Below are positions 36,807-47,033 of a DNA stretch of 64,000 nt, piece by piece. The DNA is from Parapristionchus giblindavisi (Eukaryota; Nematoda; Chromadorea; Rhabditida; Diplogasteridae), in assembly GCA_943737045.1 (NCBI GenBank), contig CALSFV010000477.1, positions 41,360 to 105,359 on the forward strand, read 5' to 3'. Below the pieces are notes generated by a model that was given only the letters and a program-made list of their open reading frames with translations, was not told where the DNA came from and did not search any database. Position 1 is the first letter of the stretch, and the number at the start of each line of letters is the position of its first letter. The position numbers and the translations under genes are program-made.

Positions 36807-37118
36807 CTCGTTAATTCTAATCCCAACTAGTATGCACATATGAGCGGATATTTCTTATCTCGGTACAAGTAGCTAGCTACTCATGAATCACTTCTTTTTT
36901 CAATTATTTCATTCTCTTTTTTTCGAACTTTTCTTTTTTATAAATTAATGATCTATTCTGTCCAAAATCCATTCAATAATCCATTCAAGTAAACATCATT
37001 TATCGATTCTTCTCGTTTGAAATTCATTGTGAATACAATTTTGGGCGATGAAACAATTGAGTAATCATGCATAAGAGAGTTTGGAATACGTCTAGCCATC
37101 CACATTGATTTGTCACTT

Positions 37119-37726
37119 CTACCATAGTGATCGCTCTTTGAGCATGGCGCGGTATCGATTAAACAAGCGTTGTCGATCCTGCAAAGATCAAAGATCAATT
37201 TTATTCGTATTTCCAAGTACTTTACAGTTATCGATAATATGCTAAAAGCCGTACAGTATCCTAAAGCTACCGTATACCTCATCAAAATCAAGTGATCGCT
37301 TTCCGAGACCAATTCCTCCCAGTGTATCGATTGCGGAGATATCGCCGAAACCCATCATGTCATCCTTAAAATGAGTTAATGATTGACTTATCGATTGGTT
37401 ATTCGATAAAATATAGATTTGATAAATCGATAGATGCTTACCCTCTTCATTGTCGCTTCCTTTGCGTGACTCTGCAATGAGAATTCGTTAGGTGCTTAAA
37501 ATTACTTAAGTTTAAGTCAGCATACTTAGGGAGACTTAAACTTAAAGCGATAAACCAAGCTAATTCGAAACTCTCTCCGCTCTGGCCAACGATCTCTAGC
37601 TTTCTTTGTCTACGAGATAGTTCGGCCAGAGCTGTGAGTGAGCTTCCCTCGGGGTATCCCCAGCATACTCACCGCAGACACAAACACCACGAGTGCCGCC
37701 AGCAGTGCAAGAATTGACGTTCGCAT
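37119..37726 (-). CDS. Small secreted precursor with neuropeptide-like layout
   Basis: Four minus-strand exons: 37673-37726, 37442-37471, 37278-37364, 37119-37178 (TAG); 76 residues, all junctions phase 0 with good GT-AG sites. Residues 1-18 are a signal peptide (MRTSILALLAALVVFVSA). SHAKEATMKR follows, then a 21-residue peptide beginning DDMMGFGDIS and ending GGIGLG, then KR, then a C-terminal SLDFDE...RSLW segment. The central peptide is bracketed by KR dibasic sites, and its terminal Gly would give an amide. This is the architecture of a neuropeptide prohormone (proprotein convertase, carboxypeptidase, PAM). The peptide does not match FLP or any NLP family I can recall. A small secreted non-peptidergic protein is the alternative. 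Exon 4 is preceded by TTTGATCTTTGCAG. Confidence 0.6.
37546..37660. mobile_element. MITE family A, copy 10
   Basis: CCAAGCTAATTCGAAACTC left arm, CTTTGTCTACGAGATAG loop, GAGCTTCCCTCGGGG right end. It lies in intron 1 of the secreted-precursor gene. Confidence 0.75.
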
Positions 37727-38327
37727 GCTCCCTCAGCGATTACCTTATGTATAAGAATGGTCAAGCACGAATTAGAAAAGCTAATAATTAGGTATCAGGC
37801 AAAAATTATTCACGATCGAACATAAAACGCCATTATGATATTATGAATGATTCGAATGATTCATTTACAACAAATTTATCAAGAGTTCGAATAGACGAGG
37901 GTTCTGGTGTGCATGGAATTCCAATTCGTGCACTATTTATATTATTATACTATTAATATTATTATACTTATACTATTTATATCATTACTATTTGAAAAGA
38001 AATGCTAGAAATGAGTGGATCTACAAGGTTTCTTACGAAGAATGTAATCGAATCTACTACAAGGATGAAGTCACAGGGATGGATTCGCTGTACTACCTAC
38101 TCCAAGCTCTACTTTATAGGCGTAACTCAAGTCAATAACAGTACGATTGTATTAAAAAGTGAGAAAATCGATTAGAATAAGGGGCAAACATAGACACTAC
38201 GAGTGAATGATTCTTGAACTTTCCTAAACAAAATAATACGTCGATGAGATATTGTTCGCGTGGAGCCCATGCGTACTCTGGCACAGGTGTAACATAAGAG
38301 GAAAACATGTTAACGTACGAGATAGAT

Positions 38328-38463
38328 GGTCGGATAAGCACCGATGAATAATAACCGACTGGATGATAAACATTTGTATACTTTGTCTATTCATTAGCGC
38401 TTGTCTCTCATATGCAAATGGTTATCATTCAGTCGATTATTATTCATCGGTTCTCATCCGACC
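38328..38463. mobile_element. Foldback MITE (GGTCGGAT ends)
   Basis: 136 bp. GGTCGGATAAGCACCGATG then AATAATAACCGACTGGATG pairs with CATTCAGTCGATTATTATTC then ATCGGTTCTCATCCGACC. Confidence 0.88.
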
Positions 38464-38608
38464 TAGTGCCAGATAAATTTGTCGAGGAGAAAATATGGTA
38501 GATGTATGAGCCTCGTGTTATTGCTCTAAAGAATGAATGTATGTGAGATCGAATGTGAGATGAGATGGAAGGATTATTGCTGCCATTAAACAACTGATTA
38601 GTATCTTT

Positions 38609-38717
38609 AAAGGCACAATTTTACCATCCGCTCCGGCCATGCTCTCTCGTAGACAAAGAAGGCGAGAGAGCGTGGCCAGAGCGGAGAGATTAAAATTAGC
38701 TCGGTGTGTGCCTTTAA
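38609..38717. mobile_element. MITE family A, copy 11 (clean ends)
   Basis: Ends TTTAAAGGCAC and GTGCCTTTAA, with TTAA on both sides. The loop is in the opposite orientation (CTCGTAGACAAAGAAGG). Confidence 0.9.
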
Positions 38718-39102
38718 GCTGGCTACACTCAATTGAGCTACCTATGTACACGTGAACAGTATAGACTATAATGAAAATATACTTACCGAAGTCTAGTTCA
38801 TTTTGGTACATTGATATAAGTAACTTTCTATCGATGTACCAAAAATGAACTAGACTACGGTAGAACCTAAGGGTATGGGTGATGATGATAAATGAGGAAG
38901 AGAAGGGACAGAATGAGGATTGGTGGGGAGTGGGCGGAGCAATGCTTTCTGGATCTTCCCCCACTAACACTATCTATGTCTCTGGTTCTCTAATTCTCTA
39001 GTTATCCAGCGCTGTCATGAATCTTTTGAACGATCTAACTGTCTCTCACTTCCCCGACTCTCTCCTTATCCAGATTCTTTCCTATTCTATATTAACAAAC
39101 AC

Positions 39103-39185
39103 TCTCCCTCTCCCTCTCCTTCTCCCTCTCCTTCTCCCTCTCCACCTCCCTCTCCCTCTCCCTCTCCCTCTCCCCTCCTCCTCCC
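39103..39185. repeat. (CTCCCT)n pyrimidine hexamer array
   Basis: CTCCCTCTCCTTCTCC-type units for about 80 bp; pure pyrimidine on the plus strand. Confidence 0.9.
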
Positions 39186-40465
39186 CCGCCCCATCATCAT
39201 TCCTATATTCTAACGCTAAAGTCTTATCTGGCATGAATAGGCCATCCCCATAAATCTTTTGTTCTATTATATCCCCCTAGATCGTGGGACACTTTTCTCT
39301 TTCCATTCATTCATTCATCGAATCCCTTTACCCCTGAATCAAAGCATTTTAAGACACAGATCTTATTTTACCCCCAAAAAATTCATGGATTCAAATCCTT
39401 CTTACCACGCACTAGATTGTACAGAGAACTGGGTACAATGTGATATTTATAGACACGACGGTTGCTTCTTAGTTCAGACGTCAGACACACCAAGGATCAA
39501 GCTTTACTGGACACAACGGGAGAGACGAGAGTCGAAAATATTATAGGGTCATATTTTCATTTAATCGGAATAGGCTTTTCGTGTGCTTGTGCTGATGGTG
39601 AGACGACGAGAAACTAAACAAAACTATTTTAAGCTATGATAAAATGATGCATTGAGGTGGTTCAATGGTTCTCTATTTGTACACGGAAGAGAATGAACCG
39701 ATCATGGATATGAGCTAAAATATAAAAAAATACTCCGAAAATAAGCATATACAGACGAATAAACGGTGGCACATTGAAAAAGTCGAAAATGAGCTAAGTT
39801 CAATGGTAAGTTCAAGATCTGTCGATTGAGATATGGAAAACCTTCGGCTTCGATTTTTGTTTAAACCCATTTAACAAAATCGATTTACAAAAATACTAAT
39901 TAAAATGTCCATCGGCCAATGATGCAGGTGCATTCTCCTGGGCATTTCAGGAAATTCTTCTGTTAACGACTTTGTGTGCCACGAAGAGCTACAGAGTTCC
40001 AAAGTCGGCCGATTTTGACGTCAAAAAGTTTGACGACGTCTCTCGGCGCCGAAAATCAAGATATGCATAAAAGCTCTTGCTATCTTGTTAGGGACCATGT
40101 GGACTACCGAAAATGCATTAATACATGGGGTTTAAAAGTGTGCCAACCTCCCCCGGATTTTACTCGATTCTTCAGTGGCACGCGTGATAGTATGTTATGT
40201 ATTCAACCATTTTCTTGAACGTTCCTAAAATGTATTGTTCATTATGCCCCTGCATAATAAATTATTATTATTAGACAGTAATCAAGGTAATGAAAGAGTG
40301 ATAATAGTGAATGAATGAAAGACGGACGTGAGGAATACAGAGCATAAAGGAGTGGGCAATGAAAGACATTGCAAATATTGGCAACCAGTGACGTATGAAG
40401 TGTGTTACGGCATATGAGAATTTCCCTACCAGCAAAAATACAACGTGACATGGCGAAAGTTAAAG

Positions 40466-40579
40466 GAACACCCCAAGCGAATTTCACTCTCCGCATTGGC
40501 AATACTATCTCGCAGGCAAACAAAGCGAGAGAGTGTGACCAGAGCGTTTCGAATGAGAATGGGTGTGCCTTTAAAGGGC
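40466..40579. mobile_element. MITE family A, copy 12
   Basis: TTAAAGGAACACCCCAAGC left end; GTGTGCCTTTAA right end; TTAA on both sides. Confidence 0.88.
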
Positions 40580-40889
40580 GAAGTCATGTGAAAAGAGTGA
40601 GAAGAGAATGCTGGAGAATAGAACGACGGTAAGAACAATTGCTTAATGTGGGGAGAATTATTTCGACCAAAAATTTTTTTCTCACCAACGAAAAAACAAA
40701 AAAAATTATTTTTCCCACTTTTCCAAGAATATTTTAACTTTATCTCGTGTTGGTCGTCCTTTAAACAACAACAACTCTTTATTCAGAGTCAAAATTGTGA
40801 AAATTAACAACCAAAACAAGCATAGAAGCTAAATTCGTTATCGATTCGTTATCGGCAGTTTTAGTGATTAGTTAAAGAAGGGGAATCAT

Positions 40890-40956
40890 AAAATCGCGAA
40901 GGCGAGAGAGCATTGTCAGAGCGGAGTGTTTAAAATTACTTCGGGGTGTGCCTTTA
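40890..40956. mobile_element. MITE family A, right half (copy 13)
   Basis: AGGCGAGAGAGCATTGTCAG and CTTCGGGGTGTGCCTTTAA only. It stands at the edge of the duplicated exon segment; the source locus also has a family A MITE at that edge (56735-56851). Confidence 0.8.
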
Positions 40957-41317
40957 AATATAACTAAAGCTAACATATACCAGATGAAAGAAATGTTTAG
41001 GAAATGCGATTATTTTGCACGACGAAAGAAGAATGATTAGACCAAAGATCATATGTTTATGGAGATCAAAGATCAAAGATCAACCCTTGTTCAGAGAGAT
41101 GGAATCATACATCACATTTGCGCAGTCTCGTTCATCCGAACCTACCGAGATCGCTCGGTCCAATTTCGTACTCGAACTTCTTGTTGATGTAAGTTTCACT
41201 TCTAGTTTAACATGTTAGACGGGTTGGGAAGGACAATGGACATGGGCGAAAGAAATATTCATAATATAATATATTGTATCAACGCGTATATGCACGAAAC
41301 GAGGCAATGAATGATAA
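40957..41317 (+). repeat. Inverted duplicate of 56348-56725
   Basis: About 360 bp nearly identical, on the opposite strand, to intron 2-exon 3-intron 3 of the multipass membrane protein gene at 54-57 kb. Similarity begins at ATAACTAAAGCTAA and ends at GAGGCAATGAATGAT. Confidence 0.92.
41095..41188 (+). pseudogene. Orphan copy of exon 3 of the 54-57 kb membrane protein
   Basis: 94 bp with intact flanking acceptor (TTGTTCAG) and donor (GTAAGT). It differs from 56481-56574 at a single silent base (GTG versus GTA valine). No other exon of that gene is found near it on the plus strand, so it is an isolated duplicated exon unless a paralogue lies elsewhere. Confidence 0.85.
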
Positions 41318-41439
41318 CGACAGAAAGTGTTCTAAATGCATTGGCGATTGCGATATTTTTTGCATAGGGGCTGTGGAAATTTAGAAATAGCTCGGGTATG
41401 AACATTCATTGGAGGGAAATTCCTTGGTTAAGTTTGGCT

Positions 41440-41535
41440 TGAAGTCTCCCCAATGAGAAAAATCGGTAAAGTTGATTTGCACAAGGATCGAACCAACGCG
41501 TTTCGGATCGCTACGCACTTGTGCGCTAATACCAA
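41440..41535 (-). repeat. tRNA-like SINE/foldback fragment
   Basis: On the minus strand: TTAGCGCACAAGTGCGTAGC, then GGTTCGATCC (B-box), then TGCAAATCAACTTTACCG, then CTTCAAGCCAAACTTAA further on. The part after the B-box is collinear with 49051-49125, which defines a family. Confidence 0.6.
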
Positions 41536-41787
41536 AAAGTTAATGCGGTGTTAGATTTGCCTTAAGCGCAGCGTCAGTTCTTTTCTTTTTTTTACAACGT
41601 TAGAAAACATCACAATACAACGGGGGCATTTACTTTGTATGTATGACACGAGGAAAATGATTGACTTCATGGGAAGTAATGCGTGGGGGGGGGGAATTTT
41701 GCTGTTGTTCGTTTAAAATTTCTTACAAATTGCAATTGATAACTATTGTTAGCTATAGAATACAACAGTAATGGAAATGATTACAGG

Positions 41788-42183
41788 TGTAGCGACTTTG
41801 TCACTACTCTGAACTATAATTAGTTTTACCACACAATAGGAATAGCATTCAAAATGATATAACTCAATTACGAATCATTCCATAATTATTATGATAACAT
41901 TTCACTGGTATATAAAGCCATTCTATCCTCGACCAATTCACTGTTCAGTTCATTGTCAACAAAGTTCAGTCGATTCCAATATCCATCCCCCTCATTTCAA
42001 TCCCATATAAACCCCAACTATCCCCCAAACCTAGTACCATCCCCTTAAGTTGTCTCTATAATAAAGAGTTCAATTAACCAATTTGTATTACACACACTAC
42101 CATTGTACCAAATAAAGGGCAAGGGTAGTCGTCCTCCGTTGTATACCATAAGTCAAACAACACTCCCGTCGGGAGTCGTTACA
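41788..42183 (+). repeat. 5' LTR
   Basis: 396 bp, TGTAGCGACTTTG to GGAGTCGTTACA. It contains TATATAAAG (about 41914-41922) as a likely TATA box, AATAAAGAG (about 42059) as a likely poly(A) signal, and the near-palindromic CTCCCGTCGGGAG at its end. Confidence 0.97.
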
Positions 42184-42196
42184 TGGTGCATCGGCC
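42184..42196 (+). promoter_or_regulatory. Primer-binding site, tRNA-Gly type
   Basis: TGGTGCATCGGCC follows the 5' LTR with no spacer and is the complement of CCA plus the acceptor 3' strand of animal tRNA-Gly(GCC). The match is to the tRNA sequence as I recall it. Confidence 0.85.
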
Positions 42197-42311
42197 CAAT
42201 CAATTCATTCAAGTCCCGCGTGGCAGCAAGCATTCAAACCACCTCAATCAATCCAAAATATCATTCAAATTCATTCAAACCCTAAGATAGATCAATTACT
42301 CCAATCTCACA

Positions 42312-45300
42312 ATGAGTGAACATAATCATACAAGTTCTACTCAAAGCTCTCAATCAAATGCTAGTCCAACAAGACCTCCACGTAGGCGAGATCAACTAGA
42401 ACCATCCCTAGATGGTTCCATGAATTTACTTCATTACATAGATCAGATCATCCCTCGCTTATCAAATCAAATGAATCAGCTTGAGACTTACGAGGAATTC
42501 AAAACCTTACGCGCTGAGACTAACTCAGTAATCACTAAACTCAATCGAATAACAGATCATTCCAATTCAGTGTCAGATGTACCATCGAATCAAGAAGAAC
42601 ACATGGACACGGCATCCAATCAAACCTCTCAACAACATGAGATGCACAAATTAATCAAATCATCAATCCACCAATTAAAAAATATAATTAAAATGGGTCA
42701 CGAATCATTAATGCTCGCAAAAGAATACAAAACTTCAAATAGAGGCATTGATCCTGACGAAACCATACCTTACACACATAAACAAGCTTCCCTCCCTCCA
42801 CTTCCACCAATTGATATTCAAACATTCAATGGACATGACCGATCTCAATATCGATCATTCATAACTCTATTCCATACAATATTCGGTCAAAGATCATCCC
42901 TTTCAGTAATAGAGAAAAATGCATACCTCATCAAATATCTCAGTGGCTCAGCCCTAGATCTAGTTTCAATTTATCCCCATGATGGAACATGTTACCAAGA
43001 AATTCTGGATACCTTAGAGTCAGAATATGGTAATATCAAAGAGAATGAAGCAATCATATGTCAATCCCTAGATCAACTCAAAGCCAAGTCCAATAGTTCA
43101 TCAGACCAACTAGAACTAGTTCGAAGACTAATGGCTCTCACAAATCAATTAAAACTACTCAAATCATCTCACTCCATATATGGTGTAAGAGAAGTCATTC
43201 ATAAATTTGCTCATAAATATCAAGTAGAGATCTATAAGAATAATAAGGATACGTCTGTAGATACTGTACTATCCTTCCTTCATAATCACATAAGAGAAGA
43301 GATATCTATTGAATATCGAATTAGTACCAATCAAGCAGATGAACATGGTACAAATAAAATCAAATCACCTTCAATTCCAAGACATCCTGATCATCAGAAT
43401 AATAGATCAAATCAATTTGTCAATAATCAAGTCCAAGAATCAAATAGAACACCATTAAATGCCAATGCCTGTGTGTTCTGTAACAAGCATAGAAACTCAA
43501 TAGTTTGTTGGAAAGTTCCCTCAGCAATTGAAAGAAAGAAGATTGCTATTGAGAAGCGTCTTTGCTTATCATGTCTATCTGCTGATCATCAGACCTCAAT
43601 GTGCCATATCAAGTGTACCGTATGCCATCAGAGTCATGCAGATGCATTATGTTACAAACAGTATCCTTCTAGTACGTCAATCAATACAGTAAATCCAATC
43701 TATATGAATAATAATACAACAGATTCAGAATCAGTCCCTCCTCATACATCAATCAATACAGTCACTTCAACCCATATAAATAGTACTCAAACTGAAAAGA
43801 ATTCAGTCCGTCTATTCAATATCAACTCTCAAGTGGCACATCCAATTCATGAGAACCCAATCAAAACAGATATTATGCTGGATTCTGGAGCTGCCACCAC
43901 ACTAATATCTCGATCTCTAGTAGATAAACTCAATCTACCTATCGTCGACAAGAAAATTATGACACTCAAACTCGCAACAGGGATCGTTACTGATCCACAA
44001 TCTTACGAGTTCGCTAAATTCAGTCTTCTTCTGCCTGATAATAAATCAATAGTAGTAACTGCTATGATTATTGAAGGCCCAGTAACCAATTCATATACAA
44101 TTCAAAGTCTCTCAAAAGATGATATCAATTTCATTCATGATCATAACATCACACTCTCTGATAATCCACAACGTTGTGGTGAAATCAAACCACAAATTCT
44201 TCTCAATATAACACACTCACTTCAAATAATGAATAATAAACCTAAGTACACCCTCCCCAGTGGTCTACAACTCCATCCCTCAGACCTCGGATATGTAATT
44301 GGTGGTTCATATCAATCAATGAACAACACAAATCAGGATCTCAACTATAATAATGTTACAGTCAAACATGATGACTCTCTTGATGATCATCTTTCATTTG
44401 ATCAAAAAGTAGAAAACTTCTTTGCACTTGATTCAGTAGCAAATGATGCTTCCCTGACAGAGACTCAATCTCGTCAGCAAGACGACGCAATTGTAGAAGA
44501 ACATTTCAAAAATACTATTCAGAAAACTAATAAAGGGTACACTGTTCAATATTGTCTCAGAGACAATTCAATTTCATTACCTGATAACTACAATCTAGCG
44601 TACAAACGACTCGTTAGTACGGTAGCCAAACTTCAAAAGACCAAAGATCACTTGTCATGTTACGATAACCTCATTCAAGAGCAATTAAAAAATAATCAAA
44701 TTGAGGTCGTAAATCAATATCAATTCGATGGTAACATCATTCACTATCTCGCTCATCAAGGTGTCCCTCGACCAGATAAACCAACTACCCCATTACGTAT
44801 TGTATACGATGCTTCAGCTCACACCAAGAATCATCCATCACTCAATGATATCATCAGATGTGGTCCCAATAGTTTGGAAGAGATTCCTGCCCTACTAATT
44901 AGGGCTCGATCTCATGCCTTTCTAGTGACTGCAGATGTTGAGAAAGCATTCCTTCAAGTCAAACTTCATAAATCACAAAGAGACATGGTTCGATTCCTAT
45001 GGCTCAAAGATATCAATAAACCAGTATCCTCAGATAATATTATCATATTCCGATTCAAAGTCACACCATTTGGAGTGTCTCAATCTCCATACACATTATC
45101 TAAAGTAATCCAATATCACTTGTCAAATGAAATAAGGAACAGAGATGATGAATCACTAAAAAACCTCAAACACTCAATATATGTTGACAATTTAGTGATT
45201 TCCTCAAACAATCCAACAGAAGAATTGTATCATTCAGTCAAATATCTATTCAAAGATATGAGCATGAACATCAGAGAATTCATTTCCAACTCAATTGAAT

Positions 45301-46298
45301 TCAATAATAAGATCCCAGAGAGTGATAAATATCCAAAATCATCAATGAAACTACTAGGGGTTGTATGGAATACAATAGACGATACACTTCAAGTATGTAT
45401 GAATAAGTTAATGCATACTGATAGTTCCACTCAAAATTCAATCTCAAAACGATCTACACTTGCTTCAATAGCAGCTGTATATGACCCACTTGGACTAATC
45501 ACACCATTACTCCTCAAACCAAAACTATTCAGTCAATCACTATGGTTAGACAAATATTCATGGGATCAACCTCTACCCGACGAACGAAGAGAGGAATGGA
45601 ACACAATAGTTCAAGATGTCAAAAAATTCACGTTAACTATTCCACGTTTCACACATCTTTCATCATCAGAATCAATTACACTCACAGTATTCACAGATGC
45701 ATCAAAACAAGCAATGGGTGCATGTGTATATAACTCAACTCCAAACCATGCACACCTCCTCATTTCTCGATGCAGACTAACATCAAAGAAAAATCCGGCT
45801 ACCATTCCTAAGCTTGAGTTGGAAGCTCTGCTAATGGGATATAGACTGGTCAAATATACAATTCAATCACTTCGCAAAGAATTCCCTGACAAAAGAATCT
45901 CACTCTATTTTTTCACTGATTCCACTACCGTAATCCATTGGTTATGTGGTAACAATGTTCCAAATAAACACAGTGTATTCGTTCGTAATAGAATAGAGCA
46001 AATAAACTCAATCTCGTCAGATTTTCAATTCGATGTAAATCTATCAATCAATCAACCACGTTATGTCAATACTAAGGAGAACCCCGCTGATCATATCACC
46101 CGAGGTCTCTCATCTCATGATATGAATAATGGTAATCATATATGGTGGAAAGGTCCATTATGGCTGCAGGATAATCCTGATAGTTGGCCTAATGAGCCAT
46201 TACCCCCTCAACTCATTGATGATTATCCCATCATTTGTCATAGTGATCCATCCCCAATATCAATTCAATCTCCTAATGCTTCAGTAATTCAAGAATGA
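42312..46298 (+). CDS. BEL/Pao Gag-protease-RT-RNase H polyprotein
   Basis: 1328 codons, no internal stop. N-terminal gag with SIDIQTFNGHDRSQY-type core (around 170-330). Cys/His-rich zinc region from about residue 387 (CVFC, CLSC, CTVC). Retroviral-type aspartic protease DSGAATTLIS at about 524. RT with VYDASA (about 832), TADVEKAFLQV (motif A), FGVSQSPY (motif B) and YVDN at about 957 instead of the usual YxDD. RNase H begins FTDASK (about 1127) with PKLELEALL and FFTDSTTVIHW, ending near ENPADHITRG. The frame stops 70 residues later, before any H2C2 zinc or DDE integrase motif. The YVDN variant may be normal for nematode Pao elements; I cannot verify it here. The ATG at 42312 is the first in a suitable context after a 128-bp leader. 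Confidence 0.95.
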   Translation: MSEHNHTSSTQSSQSNASPTRPPRRRDQLEPSLDGSMNLLHYIDQIIPRLSNQMNQLETYEEFKTLRAETNSVITKLNRITDHSNSVSDVPSNQEEHMDTASNQTSQQHEMHKLIKSSIHQLKNIIKMGHESLMLAKEYKTSNRGIDPDETIPYTHKQASLPPLPPIDIQTFNGHDRSQYRSFITLFHTIFGQRSSLSVIEKNAYLIKYLSGSALDLVSIYPHDGTCYQEILDTLESEYGNIKENEAIICQSLDQLKAKSNSSSDQLELVRRLMALTNQLKLLKSSHSIYGVREVIHKFAHKYQVEIYKNNKDTSVDTVLSFLHNHIREEISIEYRISTNQADEHGTNKIKSPSIPRHPDHQNNRSNQFVNNQVQESNRTPLNANACVFCNKHRNSIVCWKVPSAIERKKIAIEKRLCLSCLSADHQTSMCHIKCTVCHQSHADALCYKQYPSSTSINTVNPIYMNNNTTDSESVPPHTSINTVTSTHINSTQTEKNSVRLFNINSQVAHPIHENPIKTDIMLDSGAATTLISRSLVDKLNLPIVDKKIMTLKLATGIVTDPQSYEFAKFSLLLPDNKSIVVTAMIIEGPVTNSYTIQSLSKDDINFIHDHNITLSDNPQRCGEIKPQILLNITHSLQIMNNKPKYTLPSGLQLHPSDLGYVIGGSYQSMNNTNQDLNYNNVTVKHDDSLDDHLSFDQKVENFFALDSVANDASLTETQSRQQDDAIVEEHFKNTIQKTNKGYTVQYCLRDNSISLPDNYNLAYKRLVSTVAKLQKTKDHLSCYDNLIQEQLKNNQIEVVNQYQFDGNIIHYLAHQGVPRPDKPTTPLRIVYDASAHTKNHPSLNDIIRCGPNSLEEIPALLIRARSHAFLVTADVEKAFLQVKLHKSQRDMVRFLWLKDINKPVSSDNIIIFRFKVTPFGVSQSPYTLSKVIQYHLSNEIRNRDDESLKNLKHSIYVDNLVISSNNPTEELYHSVKYLFKDMSMNIREFISNSIEFNNKIPESDKYPKSSMKLLGVVWNTIDDTLQVCMNKLMHTDSSTQNSISKRSTLASIAAVYDPLGLITPLLLKPKLFSQSLWLDKYSWDQPLPDERREEWNTIVQDVKKFTLTIPRFTHLSSSESITLTVFTDASKQAMGACVYNSTPNHAHLLISRCRLTSKKNPATIPKLELEALLMGYRLVKYTIQSLRKEFPDKRISLYFFTDSTTVIHWLCGNNVPNKHSVFVRNRIEQINSISSDFQFDVNLSINQPRYVNTKENPADHITRGLSSHDMNNGNHIWWKGPLWLQDNPDSWPNEPLPPQLIDDYPIICHSDPSPISIQSPNASVIQE

Positions 46299-46632
46299 CA
46301 ATACATGTACATTTTACCTTGCCTTAGGGCGGGAGGAAGTCATTCTTCCTTTTATGTATTTTATAAACTTTATATTATTACCTATCCCATTTATATATTT
46401 TTTCTTTCCAGTCTATCAAGTCCATCGAACCATCCGAAGACAGATGACGATATAGCTGGATCTTCAATCAAGAAAGAACTTCCCGACTCCACTCTCATCG
46501 TTCCCAACATCTACCTCCACCCTCAACAAACCCTTAAACCTTCATCAAGATCTCTCGACAATCCATCCATCAATTTATTTCAATACCCAACCATACAATA
46601 TAAATCCCCAATTCCTTTTCTGACGCCCGGAG
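46299..46632 (+). other. 3' remnant of the BEL element
   Basis: Non-coding-looking sequence between the polyprotein stop and the 3' LTR. It includes GCGGGAGGAAGTC at 46331-46343, a possible polypurine tract or deletion scar, and TTTTCTTTCCAG at 46401-46412, a good-looking splice acceptor. An open frame of 110 codons from 46305 has no known motif. Confidence 0.6.
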
Positions 46633-47028
46633 TGTAGCGACTTTGTCACTACTCTGAACTATAATTAGTTTTACCACACAATAGGAATAGCATTCAAAAT
46701 GATATAACTCAATTACGAATCATTCCATAATTATTATGATAACATTTCACTGGTATATAAAGCCATTCTATCCTCGACCAATTCACTGTTCAGTTTATTG
46801 TCAACAAAGTTCAGTCGATTCCAATATCCATCCCCCTCATTTCAATCCCATATAAACCCCAACTATCCCCCAAACCTAGTACCATCCCCTTAAGTTGTCT
46901 CTATAATAAAGAGTTCAATTAACCAATTTGTATTACACACACTACCATTGTACCAAATAAAGGGCAAGGGTAGTCGTCCTCCGTTGTATACCATAAGTCA
47001 AACAACACTCCCGTCGGGAGTCGTTACA
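46633..47028 (+). repeat. 3' LTR
   Basis: 396 bp, identical to the 5' LTR except 46796 (T for C). Followed directly by the target duplication ACAGG. Confidence 0.97.
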
Positions 47029-47033
47029 ACAGG

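Larger units (their letters stand above)
31808..37118. other. Gene-poor interval upstream of the kinase
   Basis: No exon set I can support on either strand. Open frames here are below 110 codons with no recognisable motif. It contains foldbacks, TTAA elements and family A MITEs, listed separately. The kinase promoter should lie just above 31807. Confidence 0.55.
37727..40956. other. Gene-poor interval
   Basis: No supportable exons. It contains a foldback, two family A MITEs, a 65-bp inverted repeat at 38791-38855 (TCTAGTTCATTTTGGTACAT and complement) and a pyrimidine hexamer array. Confidence 0.55.
41788..47028 (+). mobile_element. BEL/Pao LTR retrotransposon without integrase (5241 bp)
   Basis: LTRs 41788-42183 and 46633-47028, both 396 bp and starting TG, ending CA. 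They differ at one base (41951 C, 46796 T). The 5-bp target duplication ACAGG is at 41783-41787 and 47029-47033. Primer-binding site TGGTGCATCGGCC at 42184-42196 is complementary to the 3' end of tRNA-Gly(GCC) plus CCA. One open frame (42312-46298) encodes gag, protease, RT and RNase H. Only 334 bp separate its stop from the 3' LTR, so there is no room for the integrase BEL/Pao elements normally encode. Recently inserted and apparently non-autonomous for integration. Confidence 0.97.

Noticed and set aside
46305..46637. 110-codon frame after the BEL polyprotein as an env-like or accessory protein
   Set aside because: No signal, membrane or Cys pattern of an envelope protein; it ends in the LTR. 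More likely a remnant.
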